From Tolypeutes matacus (lineage: Eukaryota > Chordata > Mammalia > Cingulata > Chlamyphoridae), in assembly GCA_026826555.1 (NCBI GenBank), contig JAKSZT010054334.1, positions 36,397,427 through 36,461,426 of the forward strand: 64,000 nt of DNA, in the 5' to 3' direction. The position numbers and the translations under genes were made by a program. Each line of letters begins with the position of its first letter. Position 1 is the first letter of the stretch. Below are positions 10,501 to 22,877 of this stretch, piece after piece. The notes under the pieces are model-generated. The model made no database searches, had not been told where the DNA came from, and was given only the letters and a program-made list of their open reading frames with translations.

Positions 10501-13500
10501 CTGTGTGCAAAAAATTTGGTTTACATCATCCTCATTCATCATTGGCCTAGCTTCCATTGAGATCACTGCTGAATACTAGAAAGTTCAAAGGGAGAGAACA
10601 AGGAAAGTCACACACTGGAACTAAAATGTTTTCACCTGAAGTGGCCAGAACCTTCCTTTTCATTTGCTAAAGCAAGATATATGACCATGCTTAACTTCAC
10701 AGATTTAAGGAAGTATAAACTTATCACCCATGTGTCCAATAAAAGGAGAATGGATTATATATGTTAATAGACTTAATGTGGTCCATAGGTAATGTGCAAA
10801 TCTATGTGTGAAGACAAGAAGACACAAATCTATGTGTAATACGGAGGTAAAATGCCAAATTGCATTCACCAGCAAGAAGCCCAGTTTAAAAATACTGAGG
10901 ACACTTTCACCTGAAGTTGTAGAGCTAAAGATTTTATACTCCCAATGAATCTCCATATACACAATTTCTACATTCCTAAGCATGTGACCTAATCAATGGT
11001 AGTATACTGAGTAATTCTTAGAAATAAAAAAAGTAGAATATTGGTTGGGGACTCACAAGTAGGAGAGCATTAGGTACCTGCAAGAATCAATTATGAGGCC
11101 AGGGATGCTTGATATCCAGGAAGGCAATGGTGGCAAAAGAAAAGTCCAGCAAGCAGAACCACAAACTCAGTCACTGGTTCTGATATATTACAATTATTTT
11201 TGTATATAAGCCAACTTCTTGCTGCTATCACACCACAAAAACAAACTAGAATGGATTAAGAGAGAGTTGCCACTTATTGTCACAGTGTAATTTTACAATA
11301 CCCCATTCTACATACTCCATAGTATAATTTTAGAATGCTACATTCCATTGTTCCAAATACGACTGGCCCTCAAGAGAACTCTGGCTCTGCCTTATAAAAT
11401 ACCCATTGATTTCTCTACACACTCAGTAATTCAAGAATGAAAAATTCATTCAACAATTTTCATTTAAAAATAGATTCCAAGCACCCTCCTAGAGAAGGAA
11501 ATAATGAAAGATGAAGTAGTCAAGAGCCCCGGAGGAGCTTTCTGTGCGGGCTGCGGGAGAAATGCAGGCATATTACAATACAATATAGCTAGTGCTATCA
11601 CAAAATTTCAAACCACTACTAAGTTGACAAAAGATGAGGGAACGATTTATTCTTCTTGGAGGAGTTCAAGGACATTTCCATGAAACTGATTCTCTAGTTG
11701 GAAAGGGGGTTTACCAAGTGGAAAATGTGGAGAAGGTCTTTACAAGTAAGAAGCCAGTATATACAAAGATACATTGTAATACCATCCTGGTGTTACAGAT
11801 CAGAGAGTAATGAGTGAATTTGAAAGAGACAGGGAATGGCAAAGAAAACTCAGTAAGGAAAAAGGAGAGAACCAGAGAAATGAGGATAACCAGAGAAATG
11901 AGGATAAAAGGTGAAGAGTTAGATTCAGACTGTCCGTGAAGAGCTTTATACAGGAAGCATTTGGATTTTATCCCTCATTCAATGAGGAATTACAGAGGTT
12001 TCATTGTTGCTACTATCAGTATTGTAGTTATTTTAATTAAAGTATCTAAATAATCAGATTTGTTTCAAAGGACCTAGGAAAATAATTACCTTAGCATTTA
12101 CCTTTTTTTTAATATATGCTGGCAACTTTGTACTGCTTCCTACTGGATGCACTCATAGATTTCTATAGTACCCTCATTTCATGATATTAATCCCTCAGTA
12201 TATTGCCACATCCACAGACATAAATTTTGTTCCTTGTTCACCGTGGTTACAAAATTTCACAGGTAATCTCCCTCTTTCTTCCCTAAACCCACAAGTACTC
12301 TCCGCTGTTTCAACATCTCATTCCTCATCCTATTTCCCTTTATTTCCCTTCTTTTTGTTTGCTTGACAGCTTTAGGACCACATGTGTTTTGCTGTTCTTG
12401 ATCAAAGCTGTCCTTGTGGATTATTTTATCTAGATTTTATACTGATAAAATTATATCAGGGGTAATAAATAATATCATTGTCCCAAGGTTTTAGAAACCA
12501 GGAAGTTAAAATATGTTTTGAAATATCAGACCTTATATGGAGGTTTGCTTCTCAAGTAATTAACTGCTTTATATTTTTGCTTTAGTAAAAACCAGAGAGT
12601 GAAAGCAAATTTGCCCCCGCCCACCAACACATACATCACTGCTAACAGCACACTTTGTCAAATAGAAGTCACAAATATAACAAGTTACAAAAGGTGGCCA
12701 AACAATTGCCAGAATTACTGAAAAAAAGCATAGAGCATGTTATATGTTCTATACCCCTGGACAGTTTTATGTTGCACATTAATGCATTAAAGTGTGATAA
12801 ATATTTGCTAATTGATTATCAAAACTACAAACATATTACAGATATATTAATGAAATTTCCCTTTTTAAACATGGCATTACTATTTAATATTAGAGTTTAC
12901 CTCCCCTTTCAACACATGGAGTATTCAATATTCATTTATCATCCTTGGAAGTCAGTTTCATCCATAAGTAATCGGAAGTATAATCGTGCTTGCCCTTGAA
13001 TCTCCACATGCATGTTTAAAGTCTTTTTCAAAAAGTCAATAAAATGTATTGAGTTCAAACTGGACATGAAGTATATTGTTATATTTTGTTTAAAAGGCAG
13101 GATTACCACATCTTATTGTCCAATTGACAACCAGATGGGGCATTAAGTCATTTTTCCAGGAAATACTATTTGATGTGAATATACATTTTATTTGCTAATA
13201 CAGGTTATCTCCAAGATCCATTCCCTCAGCCAATGACCTATTTCCTCAAGGTTTAAAAATGTCATGGAATCTTCCAACATCCTCTCTTATGGTGATCTGA
13301 CCCTTCACTGAGTAGATCAAATACTGTGTAGTGTTTTTTTAAATAGAGTCAGCCTCTGACTTAAAAACAATTATTATATATACTTCATCTCTACTCTATA
13401 AAATAATCTCTGCCAAGGCCATCCCCACCATTACTATGGAAGCCATCAAGAAAATAAGTGCATTGGATGTAGCCGTCCAGGAAGGAATTATCTATCTTTG

Positions 13501-13580
13501 ACATCCTATGTCATGATTAGTATGAAAGTGACAGTGTTACATAGAAACCTAGAATTCCACCCTGACCATTTCTCAGCATG
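10501..13580. other. Unassigned AT-rich sequence
   Basis: About 3 kb with no gene, RNA gene or repeat family that I can support. The longest frame, 114 codons at 12655-12999, is AT-driven and shows no domain. Confidence 0.4.
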
Positions 13581-14115
13581 ATGCTTCTTTCTTTCTCCTA
13601 ACATCCATGCCAGGCTGGTTGTTACATCCTCCAGGTGGCAATTTCACTAAAAGGCAGCCTAGGGAATTCAAACTTCAATCTCTTATGAAAACCTGGATTC
13701 TCTGTATTGATGTGGTCCTAGACCATGGTATAAGGGTTATTAGTCTGAATACACTGCTCTCCAGGTCCCCCTATAGTAGCCTACACAGGCCAAAATAGGA
13801 ACACAATGTTTTTTTCTGCAAATTTTACAAAAATGCTCTTGCCTTTCTTGCACCTAGCCTTTTTGAACAACAACTAAATAATGCTTGGGTAAGAGTAGGA
13901 TATGGCTGGAAAACAAGTTATAATATATGTACTAGAGGATACCCTGATTTTGTGGTAGTTGAGAGAGAATACAGCCCCAGCACCAGGAGAGAACTATCTC
14001 GACCCAGGAGATGCATGTTAAGAAAGATCTTTAATGGCCTTTGCCTTTGAAAATAACCCTTGGAGCCCTCCTCATGAAGAAAATGCTTTGCTCTAGATCT
14101 CCCAAACTGTTGACC

Positions 14116-15121
14116 ATGATTTTATTGTTAACCACCTTAACCTTGCTGTGAAATCTATCAGAAATAGCAGAGTATGAGGTCTAGCTCCTGTCCCTCCTAC
14201 CAAACACCTGTCACGATCACTGGATGTCTTTCTGATCCCCATTCTCATAACCATTGTCTAGTCAGGCCATGGGTTGGATGGCATGGACAAAAAGGACAGT
14301 TTGGACAGATTTTCCTCAGCAGTCCTCCAAAAACAAGGTCTGGTCTCAATTATTTGAAGTGAATGGGAAGCCTTAGACAAACCATTCAGTTAGCAGGCCA
14401 CGTTGGAGACACTGACTCCTAGCACTTTTAAACAATGCTTTCTTTACGAGGCTACCATGTGCACCCTTGGACTGTATTTCTTGTGTGGAAGCCAGGCATA
14501 AACTTGCCTCTGACTGTAAAATGGTGATTTACACATTAAGGATTGTCACTAGAGACCTTCAGGTGTTTAAGAATATATCACCAGATGATCATGTACCTCA
14601 GACAACTGTGGAGACCTCTTCAGCATGTGGCCATCTTACTCAGGGGAGCTTCCTGGAAAGATTACTTCTTCTATAATTATGCCCATCCTGGAAGGAGTTA
14701 TGCCTACAATGGAAGGGGCTCAATTACAAAAGGCCTCTGTCTTTACCTTAAGTGATGAAAGAACTTCAACATGGAGAACACATTCAGGTCAGCCTCAACT
14801 AACTTGCCAAGGCTATTTTGCATGATAGCATTGACTCAGACTTCCACCGTGCAAGCCAAGGTAAAACATGAGGAACCTGCTAGTATATCCTGGCCTACCT
14901 CAATTAATCCCTTGGAAGAAATGAAAATGATAATACAGAAATTTTTAAGGACAAAGCTACCTGGCTTTAGAAGAAAGAACAATTATTTATGGATTTATTT
15001 TTTAGCTATTGTGTCTGGGACTCTGGGGTCATGGGTAAAGTCAATACTGTAGGTTGGGCATATTCTGCTGCTGGTAGTCCTATCGACAGCTGCCTTAATT
15101 AAATGCTGTCAAATTGAGTAA
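14116..15121 (+). pseudogene. Probable decayed retroviral env-like remnant
   Basis: An ATG at 14116 is followed by a short Leu-rich, signal-peptide-like run of about 11 codons and then a stop. About 0.9 kb later, the frame of the 93-codon ORF 14771-15052 ends in a TAG at 15050-15052, but the same frame continues to TAA at 15119-15121. That continuation encodes a hydrophobic Leu/Val/Ala run of about 15 residues followed by Lys and two adjacent Cys. A terminal membrane span followed by a Cys pair is typical of a retroviral transmembrane subunit. The middle is heavily frameshifted, and no furin site, fusion peptide or CX6CC is convincing. It is non-functional as it stands. An alternative is a chance hydrophobic frame. 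Confidence 0.4.
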
Positions 15122-15124
15122 ATT

Positions 15125-17070
15125 TGGTCGTCAGTCAGATTAATGAGAGTGGCTGATGGAATGGTGTACTCATGGGGAAAATTGCCAGAGGCTAAGACAG
15201 TGTAGAAAGGAAAGTTAGAAATTCTTGGAAGACAATTGTCCAAACATCTTTCATGTTTCTGCAAATCTTGGGAGCAGAGGCACTGATTGCCTTTTGTTAC
15301 AAACTATCTTTCCAAGGATGTTCGTGTAAAAAAAACACCAGCCTATATTTATGTCTTTGAGTACATGCCATCTTTTTTTCCCATCCCAGGGTCTTATCAT
15401 GTAATAGGAAAGGTTTCCCGGGTCATTGAATGGCTCATCCTACCTCATTACCTCCTTGGAGAGAACTTAACTATTCACACTACTGAACGTATCTGACATT
15501 TATCTTTATTATAACATCCAATTCTTGTTTATTCCTTTAATAATTCTAATCACAATAAGTATTGGTTTTCTGTGTTAACCTGCAAGTTAATTCCCTGTCC
15601 CCATTCAAATGTAAAAAGTGCACTGGAAATTATCATATCTGTTTTATTCCTGTTTTACTCCAGAGATAAGTACAATGTTAGAAGATAATAGGTAAATATA
15701 TAATTATTAAATGAATGAATTAATGAAAAAACAAAAGCATAATTCAATAGCATAACGACTATTCCATAATACTCATTTCTGAACTGCCAAAAAATTACTC
15801 TTTTACTCTTCATCATACCTAAATAAGAAAGCAACTCTTTTCATTAAAAAATGTTACCAAGCCTACTTCACCAAAAAAAGGAAGATTGATGATGTACTCT
15901 GTGTTGCTGACAGTGCAAAAGATGAAGTCTGTGTGATAGCATGATTCTTGACAAATGATGATACTCTTTTATCTATAAGATTTTTGAATGATGGGGCCTA
16001 CAACCAGTGACATCAGAATATTTCCTTTTTTCTTAAGGTAATTTATAGAAGTAAATCTAAATTTTATCAGCACATAACAGCGACTGGCTTAATCAAAATA
16101 ATCCCAAGTTGTTAAAAAAAAATCATTCTTTGAGATATTTTATTAAATTCAATATTTATGGCTTTTTAAATCATCTTTATTCTTAGGAACAAATTTTTCT
16201 GGGGTCAGGGTATGAATTAGTTCTAGTTAAGTCTTTCAAGACTTTTTTCCATTCCTCATAATTACAATTGTCCAGTATCCTTTTCTAGCCCTTTCACTTG
16301 CCTTCAGGAAAGCATCAGATATCATATATTTATTCTTAAATATCAATTACTATTTAAATGTTTCTAAGGATGTTTGTATGTTAGGGTATGTCTTTTTTTA
16401 AAGAATGGAGAGGTCTTGTTATAAAAAACTCAGGCATCAAGTTTTGAAGATTGAATGGCCTCCTTGGGAATCCTGAAAATATATAAGTGTACCTTTTTCT
16501 CTCTAAATAGCCAGCTTAACTCTAAGGTACTCTATTGACAAGCAAAGAGCCTGACAGTTTACATAGCATTTTTTCCAAGGTGACTCAGAGTCTCTGCCAT
16601 CTAATAGTTACTCTTGACACAATTTTATTGCATTGATCAGTTTGCCACCATGGCCCACAGTTGATTAGACCAGGATAGTCAACTTATAGGAAAAGGTAAC
16701 TTCCATTGCCTGGTGAGGTTGTAAATGGAAATTATTTCCTGTAGATTAACTATTCATAAGGTTGTAACATACAAAAGCAAAAACTGTCTCTCAGAGACTT
16801 TGTATATGAGACATGGATGAGGGCCGAGTGGGTAGGCAATGAAACAGAAAGAGACACATGCTTTAAAATAATGCAGACTAGAAACATTCATTTAGTTCAC
16901 ATTCAACAGATTCTTCCTGTGTGTATGAACTGTTCTAGTTACTAAAAATAAAGAAAAAAAAATAAGACAGCTATCACATACCCTAAGTAGGAGACACCTT
17001 GAGGCAAAAAAATGCAGAATCTAAATACTTCATTAAAAATGACATGTTCCTTTTTATTAAACAAAATTAA
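15125..17070. other. Unassigned AT-rich sequence
   Basis: No gene or repeat recognised in about 1.9 kb. The part just after the env-like remnant could hold eroded ERV 3' sequence, but no LTR ends were found. Confidence 0.35.
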
Positions 17071-17075
17071 ATAGA

Positions 17076-20000
17076 TGGGGAAAGGGCAAGATAGCAAAAG
17101 AGTAAGGAGCTCCAAGAGTCAGCTCATTTAATGGGGCATTTAGTAATCAGGCAGGGCCAACTAAAGCATATGTTTGGGGGTCACAGGAGACCAGAAGAGC
17201 ATCCTGCAACACCTTTGAAAGAATGGAAGGAGGAGACTGACCATCTGCAGTGAGGATTTGTGAGTAGAGCAATTCATGCCACAGAGGCCAGTTAACTCTT
17301 TAACACAGTTAACAGCAAAGTAGCATCTCTAACAAGATCACAGATAGAGTGCAGACTTAATAAAGATTGTCTCTTAAATAAAAAATAAAAGCATAACCAA
17401 CTTTTTAAAAAGTAAAATTCTCCGGTATTGCAAAACAAAACAAACAAACAAAAAAAAACATGTCTCAAACTGATTGCAAACCATAAAAAAAAACCTGCAT
17501 TTGACAGTCTAAGCTGCCTTGAAAACTAACTTGGCATAAACATAGGAAAAATATTCTGAGAGCAGAAAAAGAAAAGTGATACATCATAAACAAGGGCTAG
17601 CCAATAAAATTAGGTGCTGATTTCTCATCAGAAACCATGGGGAAAATAAGACAGGGTATGATATATTTAAGAAACTGCAAGAGTAACTGCCAGCCAAGAA
17701 TGTTATATTTGGTACGATTGTCTTTCAAGAATGAGGTTGAGTTTAGAATATTCAAAGATAAACAGAACCCAGAGTTTATAACTAAGAGACTAGCTTTCAG
17801 GAAATACTAATGGGAGTGCTACAGCCTGAAACAAAAAGAGAGGAGAAAGAGGCTTGGAAAAGAGTCTAGAAATAAAGAATATATCAGGAAAAGTAACGAA
17901 AAGTGTAAAAAGAGTAGTAAATATAAAACCCAAAGTTCAAAATGGGTGAAGAACTGCCTTTACAGTAATAACAATGAATGTTAATGGGTTAAACCCCCCC
18001 CAAACAAAAGATACAGAATGGCAGAATGGATAAGAAAATATGGTGTTTACAAAAGACTCACCTTAAATCCAAGGATACCAATAGATTAAAAATGAAAGGC
18101 TGGAAAAAGTATTCCTCACATGCATGCAGTAACCAAAAGAAAGTTGGATGAAATAGACTTTAAAAGCAAAATTTTTAATAGAGACTAAGAAGGACATTAT
18201 ATATTAATAAAAGGAGTAATTCACCTGGAAAAAATAGCAATCATAAGTGTATATGCACCTAACTAGGACACCCCAAATTACATAAGGCAAACACTAGCAA
18301 AATTGAAGGGAGAAATAGACATCTTTACAATAATAGTTGGAGACTTCAATACACCACTCTCAGCACTAGATAGAACATCTGGGCAGATGATCAGTAAAGA
18401 AACAGAGAGCTTGGATAATATGGTAAATGGGCTAAACTTAATAGACATATACAGAACATTGCATTCCAAAGCAGTAGGATATACATTCTTCTCAAGTTCT
18501 CATGGATCTTTCTCCAGGATAGACCATATTTTGGGTGACAAAGCAGATCACAATAAATTCAGCATGATCAAAATTATACAAAGCACTTTCTCTGATCATA
18601 ATGGAATAAAATTGGAAACCAACAACAGGCATAAAAAGGGAAAACTCATGAATATGTGGCTATTAAACAACACACTCTTAAATAATCAGTGGGTCAAAGA
18701 AGAAATTGCAAGAAAAATCAACAAATATCTCAACACAAATGAAAATGAGAACATAACATATCAGAACCTATGGGATGCAGCAAAAGCAATGGTGAGAAGG
18801 AAGTTTATAACCCTCAATGTTTACATTAAAAAAGAAGAAAGAGCTAAAATCAATGACCCTAAATACAAGCAGGAAGAACTAGGAAAGGAAGAGCAAACTA
18901 ATCCCAAAGCAAGCAGAAGGAATGAATAACAAAGATCAGAACCAAAATAAATGAAATTGAGAATGAAAAACAATAGAAGAGGATTAACAAACCCCCAAAA
19001 AATGGTTCTTCAAGAAGATTCACAAAATCGACAAACCCTTATCTGGACTGACAAAGAAAAAAAGAGTGAAGATGCCAATAAATAAAATCAGAAATGAGAA
19101 GAGGAACATTACTACTGACCCCACAGAAATAAAAGAGATCACAGGAGGATCCTATGAACAACTGTACACCAACAAACGAGACAATGTAGATGAAATGGAA
19201 AAATTCTTAGGAACGTACAAACAATCAACATTTACCCTAGAAGAAATAGAAGACATCAAAAAACCAATCACAAATAAAGAGAATGAAACAGTCATCAAAC
19301 AACTCCCCAAAATGAAAAGCCCAGGATTAGATGGTTTCAAAGGTGAGTTCTACCAAACATTCAAAGAAGATTTAATACCAACTTTACTCAATATCATCAA
19401 AAAAATTGAACAATCGAAGTAATGCTATGAAACTCATTCTATGAAGCCAATATCACCCTAATATCCAAGGCAGAGAAAGGTATTATGAAAAGAGAAAATT
19501 ACACACCCACATCCTTGATATAACTTTGAGATGCAAAAATCCTCAACAAAATACTTGCTAATTAAATCCAGCAGCACATAGAAGAATTATATTCATCATG
19601 ATCACGTGGGTTTTAAACCAGGCATGCAAGGATGGCTCAACATCAGAAAATCAATCAGCATAATGCACCACATTAGTAAATCAAAGAAAAAATATCAAAT
19701 GATACTACTGATTGATGCAGAAAAGGCATTTGACAAAATACAGCATCCTTTTGCGATAAAAATACTACGAAAGATAGGACTTGAGGGAAACTTCCTCAGT
19801 ATGATAAAGGCCATATATGAAAAACCCACACCTAACATTGGAATTAATGGAGAAAGACTGAAAGCTTTCCTGTTGATATTAGGAACAAGACAAGGATGCT
19901 CACTGTGACCACTGTTGTTCAATATAGTGCTAGAAGTCCTAGCTAGAGGAATCAGGCAAGAAAAAGATATAAAATGCATCCAAATTGGAAAGGAAGAAGT

Positions 20001-20775
20001 AAAACTTTTGCTGTTCAGATAATATGATCCTATACCTAGAAAGTCCTGAAAAATCTGTAACAAAGCTGCTAGAACTAATAAATGATTTCAGCAGAGTGGG
20101 AGGATTCAAGATCAATATGCAAACATCAGTAGTGTTTCTATACACTAGTAATATACAATGTGAGGAGGAACTCAGGAAAATAAGTTCCATTTACAATAGC
20201 GACCAAAAAAATCAAATATTTAGGAACAAACTTAACCAAGGACATAAAACACTTGTATTGAGAAAACTACAATGCATTGCTAAAAGAAATTTAAAAGACC
20301 TAAATAAATGGAAGGACATTCCATGCTCATGGATTAGAAGATTAAATATCAGTAATATGTCAATTCTGCCCAAACTGATATACAGATTCAATGCAATCTC
20401 AATAAAAATTCCACCAGCACTTTTTAAACAAATGCAAAACACAATTATCAAATTTATTTGGAAGGGTAAGGGGCCCCAAATAGCCAGAAACATCTTAAAA
20501 TGCAGAGCGAAGATGGACTATAGTTAACAGCAATACTGTAATATTCTTGCATCAATGCCAAAGATGTACTGTGTTCTTAATAGGAGGGTATGGAAAAAAT
20601 ATACCAAATGTACACTATAGTCCATAGTTAGTGATAATAGACTGATGATATTATCTCGTAATCTGTAACAAATGTTCCACAACAATGTGTTGGTGGAGGA
20701 GTGTTTATAGAAATTCCACACATGTTCATGATTGTTTTGTAAGTTCTCTTCTGTAATAAAAATATATTTAAAAAT
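17076..20775 (+). mobile_element. Decayed LINE-1, forward, with 3'-internal deletion
   Basis: It starts with GGGGAAAGGGCAAGATAGC, a typical L1 5' end, followed by a shortened 5' UTR with A-rich stretches, the ORF1 3' part (about 17560-17940), ORF2 (about 17940-20515) and a 3' UTR (20520-20775) ending in an A/T-rich tail. Near 20518 the ORF2 reading stops after the reverse transcriptase thumb region and the sequence jumps into the 3' UTR. The same UTR type is seen at about 55225-55300 and 56050-56290. The ORF2 C-terminal third is absent. Confidence 0.85.
17940..20515 (+). pseudogene. L1 ORF2 (endonuclease-reverse transcriptase) remnant
   Basis: ORF2p nicks target DNA and reverse-transcribes L1 RNA. 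Visible parts: the endonuclease segment in the 208-codon frame 18303-18929, with VGDFNTPLS, then FFSSSHGSFSRIDHILG and FSDHNG motifs; a linker frame 19066-19422 with the MKSPGLDGF motif; reverse transcriptase motif A region [10 protein letters not shown] in 19606-19908, ending at the RQGCSL block; and a last frame 20024-20527. The FADD-type motif C near 20010 is disrupted by a frameshift (CTGTTCAGATAATATGATCC). Many stops make it inactive. Confidence 0.85.
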
Positions 20776-21624
20776 TTAATAGACTATTGTAATAAATATC
20801 CAAGTATGTATCACCCTGATACAATATTTAAAAATTTATAGCTGGGGGTGGGGTGGGGATTGTGGGAACATGGCCAACAGATTAGACAGATAAGGCTTAG
20901 CTCTCACTAAAACACCAAAGAAAAAGCCAGAGCCTGCCGTGGGGACTTGCTTTGGGGCACAGCAAGAAGCCAGGACACTGCTTACCAACCCTCAGAAGAG
21001 TGAGGGTTAGAGACACAAAGAAGCCAAAAGATGTAATAGTGAGTTATTAAACATCCCGGATGCTAGGAAGGGCTCCCCGCCCCGACCCTGGAGATATTAT
21101 GCAAGGGTAAAACTCCTGACAAATTGTATCTAACTGAAAGTAGAGCAGACATCTACCTCCACAGGAAGGTGCTCTGAGTCCTCTAGGCAGGTACTGGGCA
21201 GATAGGGAAGCCAGGAATAATCATGGGTTTGCCTGCCTCAGTGACTAGAAGGGGTAAACATACCCAGCCCTCAGGGTGGACAGACTAGATGGAGACCTTA
21301 GCCCCCTGCTCCAAATAGGAGTATAAAGGCAGATTCCCTGCGAGGAAAAAGAGTCTGGGAGGGTGGAGAGGGATTTCTTTGTGGTGAGTTTAGCCAGCTG
21401 AAAGCCCCCTTGAATATCAGGAGGGACCCCAACTCCATAGGGAGAGGGGAGGGAGATCTCCTAAGGCAGGTGGTCACGCCCAGCCACCTAGGTAAAGAGA
21501 GGAATTACATCAGTGAGGAGGCAGAGACAGGAGGTGATCAGCTCCATTTTAGCTGACTGCAGGGGATCTAACCTGCCAGAGGGAAAAGGGGTGGATAACC
21601 TTCTGAAAGGCTAATGAACCCAAG

Positions 21625-21692
21625 GAGGCAGAATAGCTCAGTGGAAGAATTCCTTCTTAGGAGGACCATGGTTTGATTCTCAGCTCTTCCTT
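21625..21692 (+). promoter_or_regulatory. tRNA-like A-box/B-box module in L1 5' UTR
   Basis: TAGCTCAGTGG (21634-21644) matches an RNA polymerase III A box and GGTTTGATTCT (21670-21680) matches a B box, 36 bases apart, as in a tRNA. A comparable module lies at the corresponding place in the second long L1 (45191-45245). It resembles the tRNA-derived heads of xenarthran SINEs, but no SINE tail or target duplication is seen. Whether it is transcriptionally active is unknown. Confidence 0.55.
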
Positions 21693-21943
21693 GAAAAGTG
21701 ATTCACCAAGTTACCAGGCATCCAGCTGAAACTTTATGACAGGGAACATATAGACATTTTCTTCGTATTAGATTTTCTTGGATCTCTTATTTTTTTGGGG
21801 AAAAAAAAAAGTTCTTTTTCTTTTATTTCCCTTATTTTACTCACTAAAACCCAGTTCAAAACCTGCAGAGGACAGACTTCATGGTGAATGATTGAGGAAC
21901 ACCAGCAGCCTGAGAAGATCTTTAGGGTTCTAAGAGAGAAGCC

Positions 21944-22421
21944 TGTTTTTCTGTGTTTTTTTTTTTTTTTTTTTTTTTTTCCCCTTTTAAAAAAAAAAAA
22001 AAATGAGTTGCTGCTGTATTGTTTCTTGCTTGTTTTATATCCCCTTCCTTTGTTTCTCTGCTTGTTTCTTTTTCTTTTCTTTTTTTCCTTTGGTTACTGA
22101 TCTATTCTACCTATGCTATTTCTTTTCACTCCTTCATCTTTATATCTTTTGTTTTCTGCTGTTGTTCTTTCATTCCACCTCTTTTATTTGATCTCCAATT
22201 TTTATTTTTATTTCTCTCTTTCTTCTGTTTACTTCCTATTTTTTACTTTTTCCTTTCTCTATTTTCTCTTCTTTCCCCCTCTTCTCACCATTGCAGCCTT
22301 TTAATTCATTCTATATATTTTTTCTCTATTCTGTTTCTTGTTTCATTGTTACTATTCCACCTTTCTAATCTTATTCCTCTGTGCTTCTTACTCATATTAA
22401 TTTTTCCAATTTCCTAGGTCA
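21944..22421 (+). repeat. Pyrimidine-rich tract of L1 5' UTR
   Basis: Almost 480 bases of T/C-rich sequence, including T25 (21956-21980), CCCC, TTTT and then A15, followed by repeated TTTCTTTTC-type runs. The Phe/Leu/Ser-rich open frames here (for example 22019-22417) come only from this composition. A matching tract occurs at 45510-46100. Confidence 0.85.
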
Positions 22422-22877
22422 CCAAAGTCCATTGTCACATGTTGGAGCAAGACAGCTGCTGATGTTTGCCAAGGTTCAGGCTTCTTGGGTTCCTCTCTTC
22501 CCAGGGCTGTGTTTTTCTCCAGGCTCAGTGCCTCTGTTTCCTCCACAAGGTCAGCTATAGACTATGAGGCTCTCTAGGTTTTGCTTCTTTCCACAAGGCC
22601 AGCTGTGAACTCTCAGGCGAATGGCTCATCTCTACCCCAGGGCCTTCTCTCCAACATCAAAACTGCAACTCAAAAACTGCTCCCTCTGTCCTTCACCTTG
22701 CCTTTTATATTTGATTCCCCCACCCACCAGGGGGTGGGGTTCAATGCCCTACTGACATGACCCAGTTAACACCCTAATCATAACTTAACATGCCCAGATT
22801 AGCAGGCCAGTTTACAAGCATGAGCCAATTATATTTTTGGAATTCATAATTACATTAAATTGCCCAATGGCTATACA
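22422..22877 (-). mobile_element. Truncated ERVL-type LTR, reverse orientation, inside L1
   Basis: It matches the LTRs at 49648 and 63146 in reverse. The LTR 5' terminus is intact (reads TGTATAGCCATTGGGCA on the minus strand at 22877), but the 3' ~120 bases are missing at the left edge. The intact end sits in L1 ORF2 and the broken end touches the L1 5' UTR. One deletion after LTR insertion would explain both the LTR truncation and the loss of L1 ORF1. Confidence 0.8.

Noticed and set aside
21625..21692. A genuine tRNA gene (and the similar one at 45185)
   Set aside because: Only A- and B-box similarity is seen; the arms do not pair as a cloverleaf, and the two copies differ in the anticodon region.
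22019..22417. Membrane-protein-like ORF rich in Phe/Leu (also 45527-45958)
   Set aside because: Produced by the T/C-rich tract of the L1 5' UTR, with no start context or conservation of frame.
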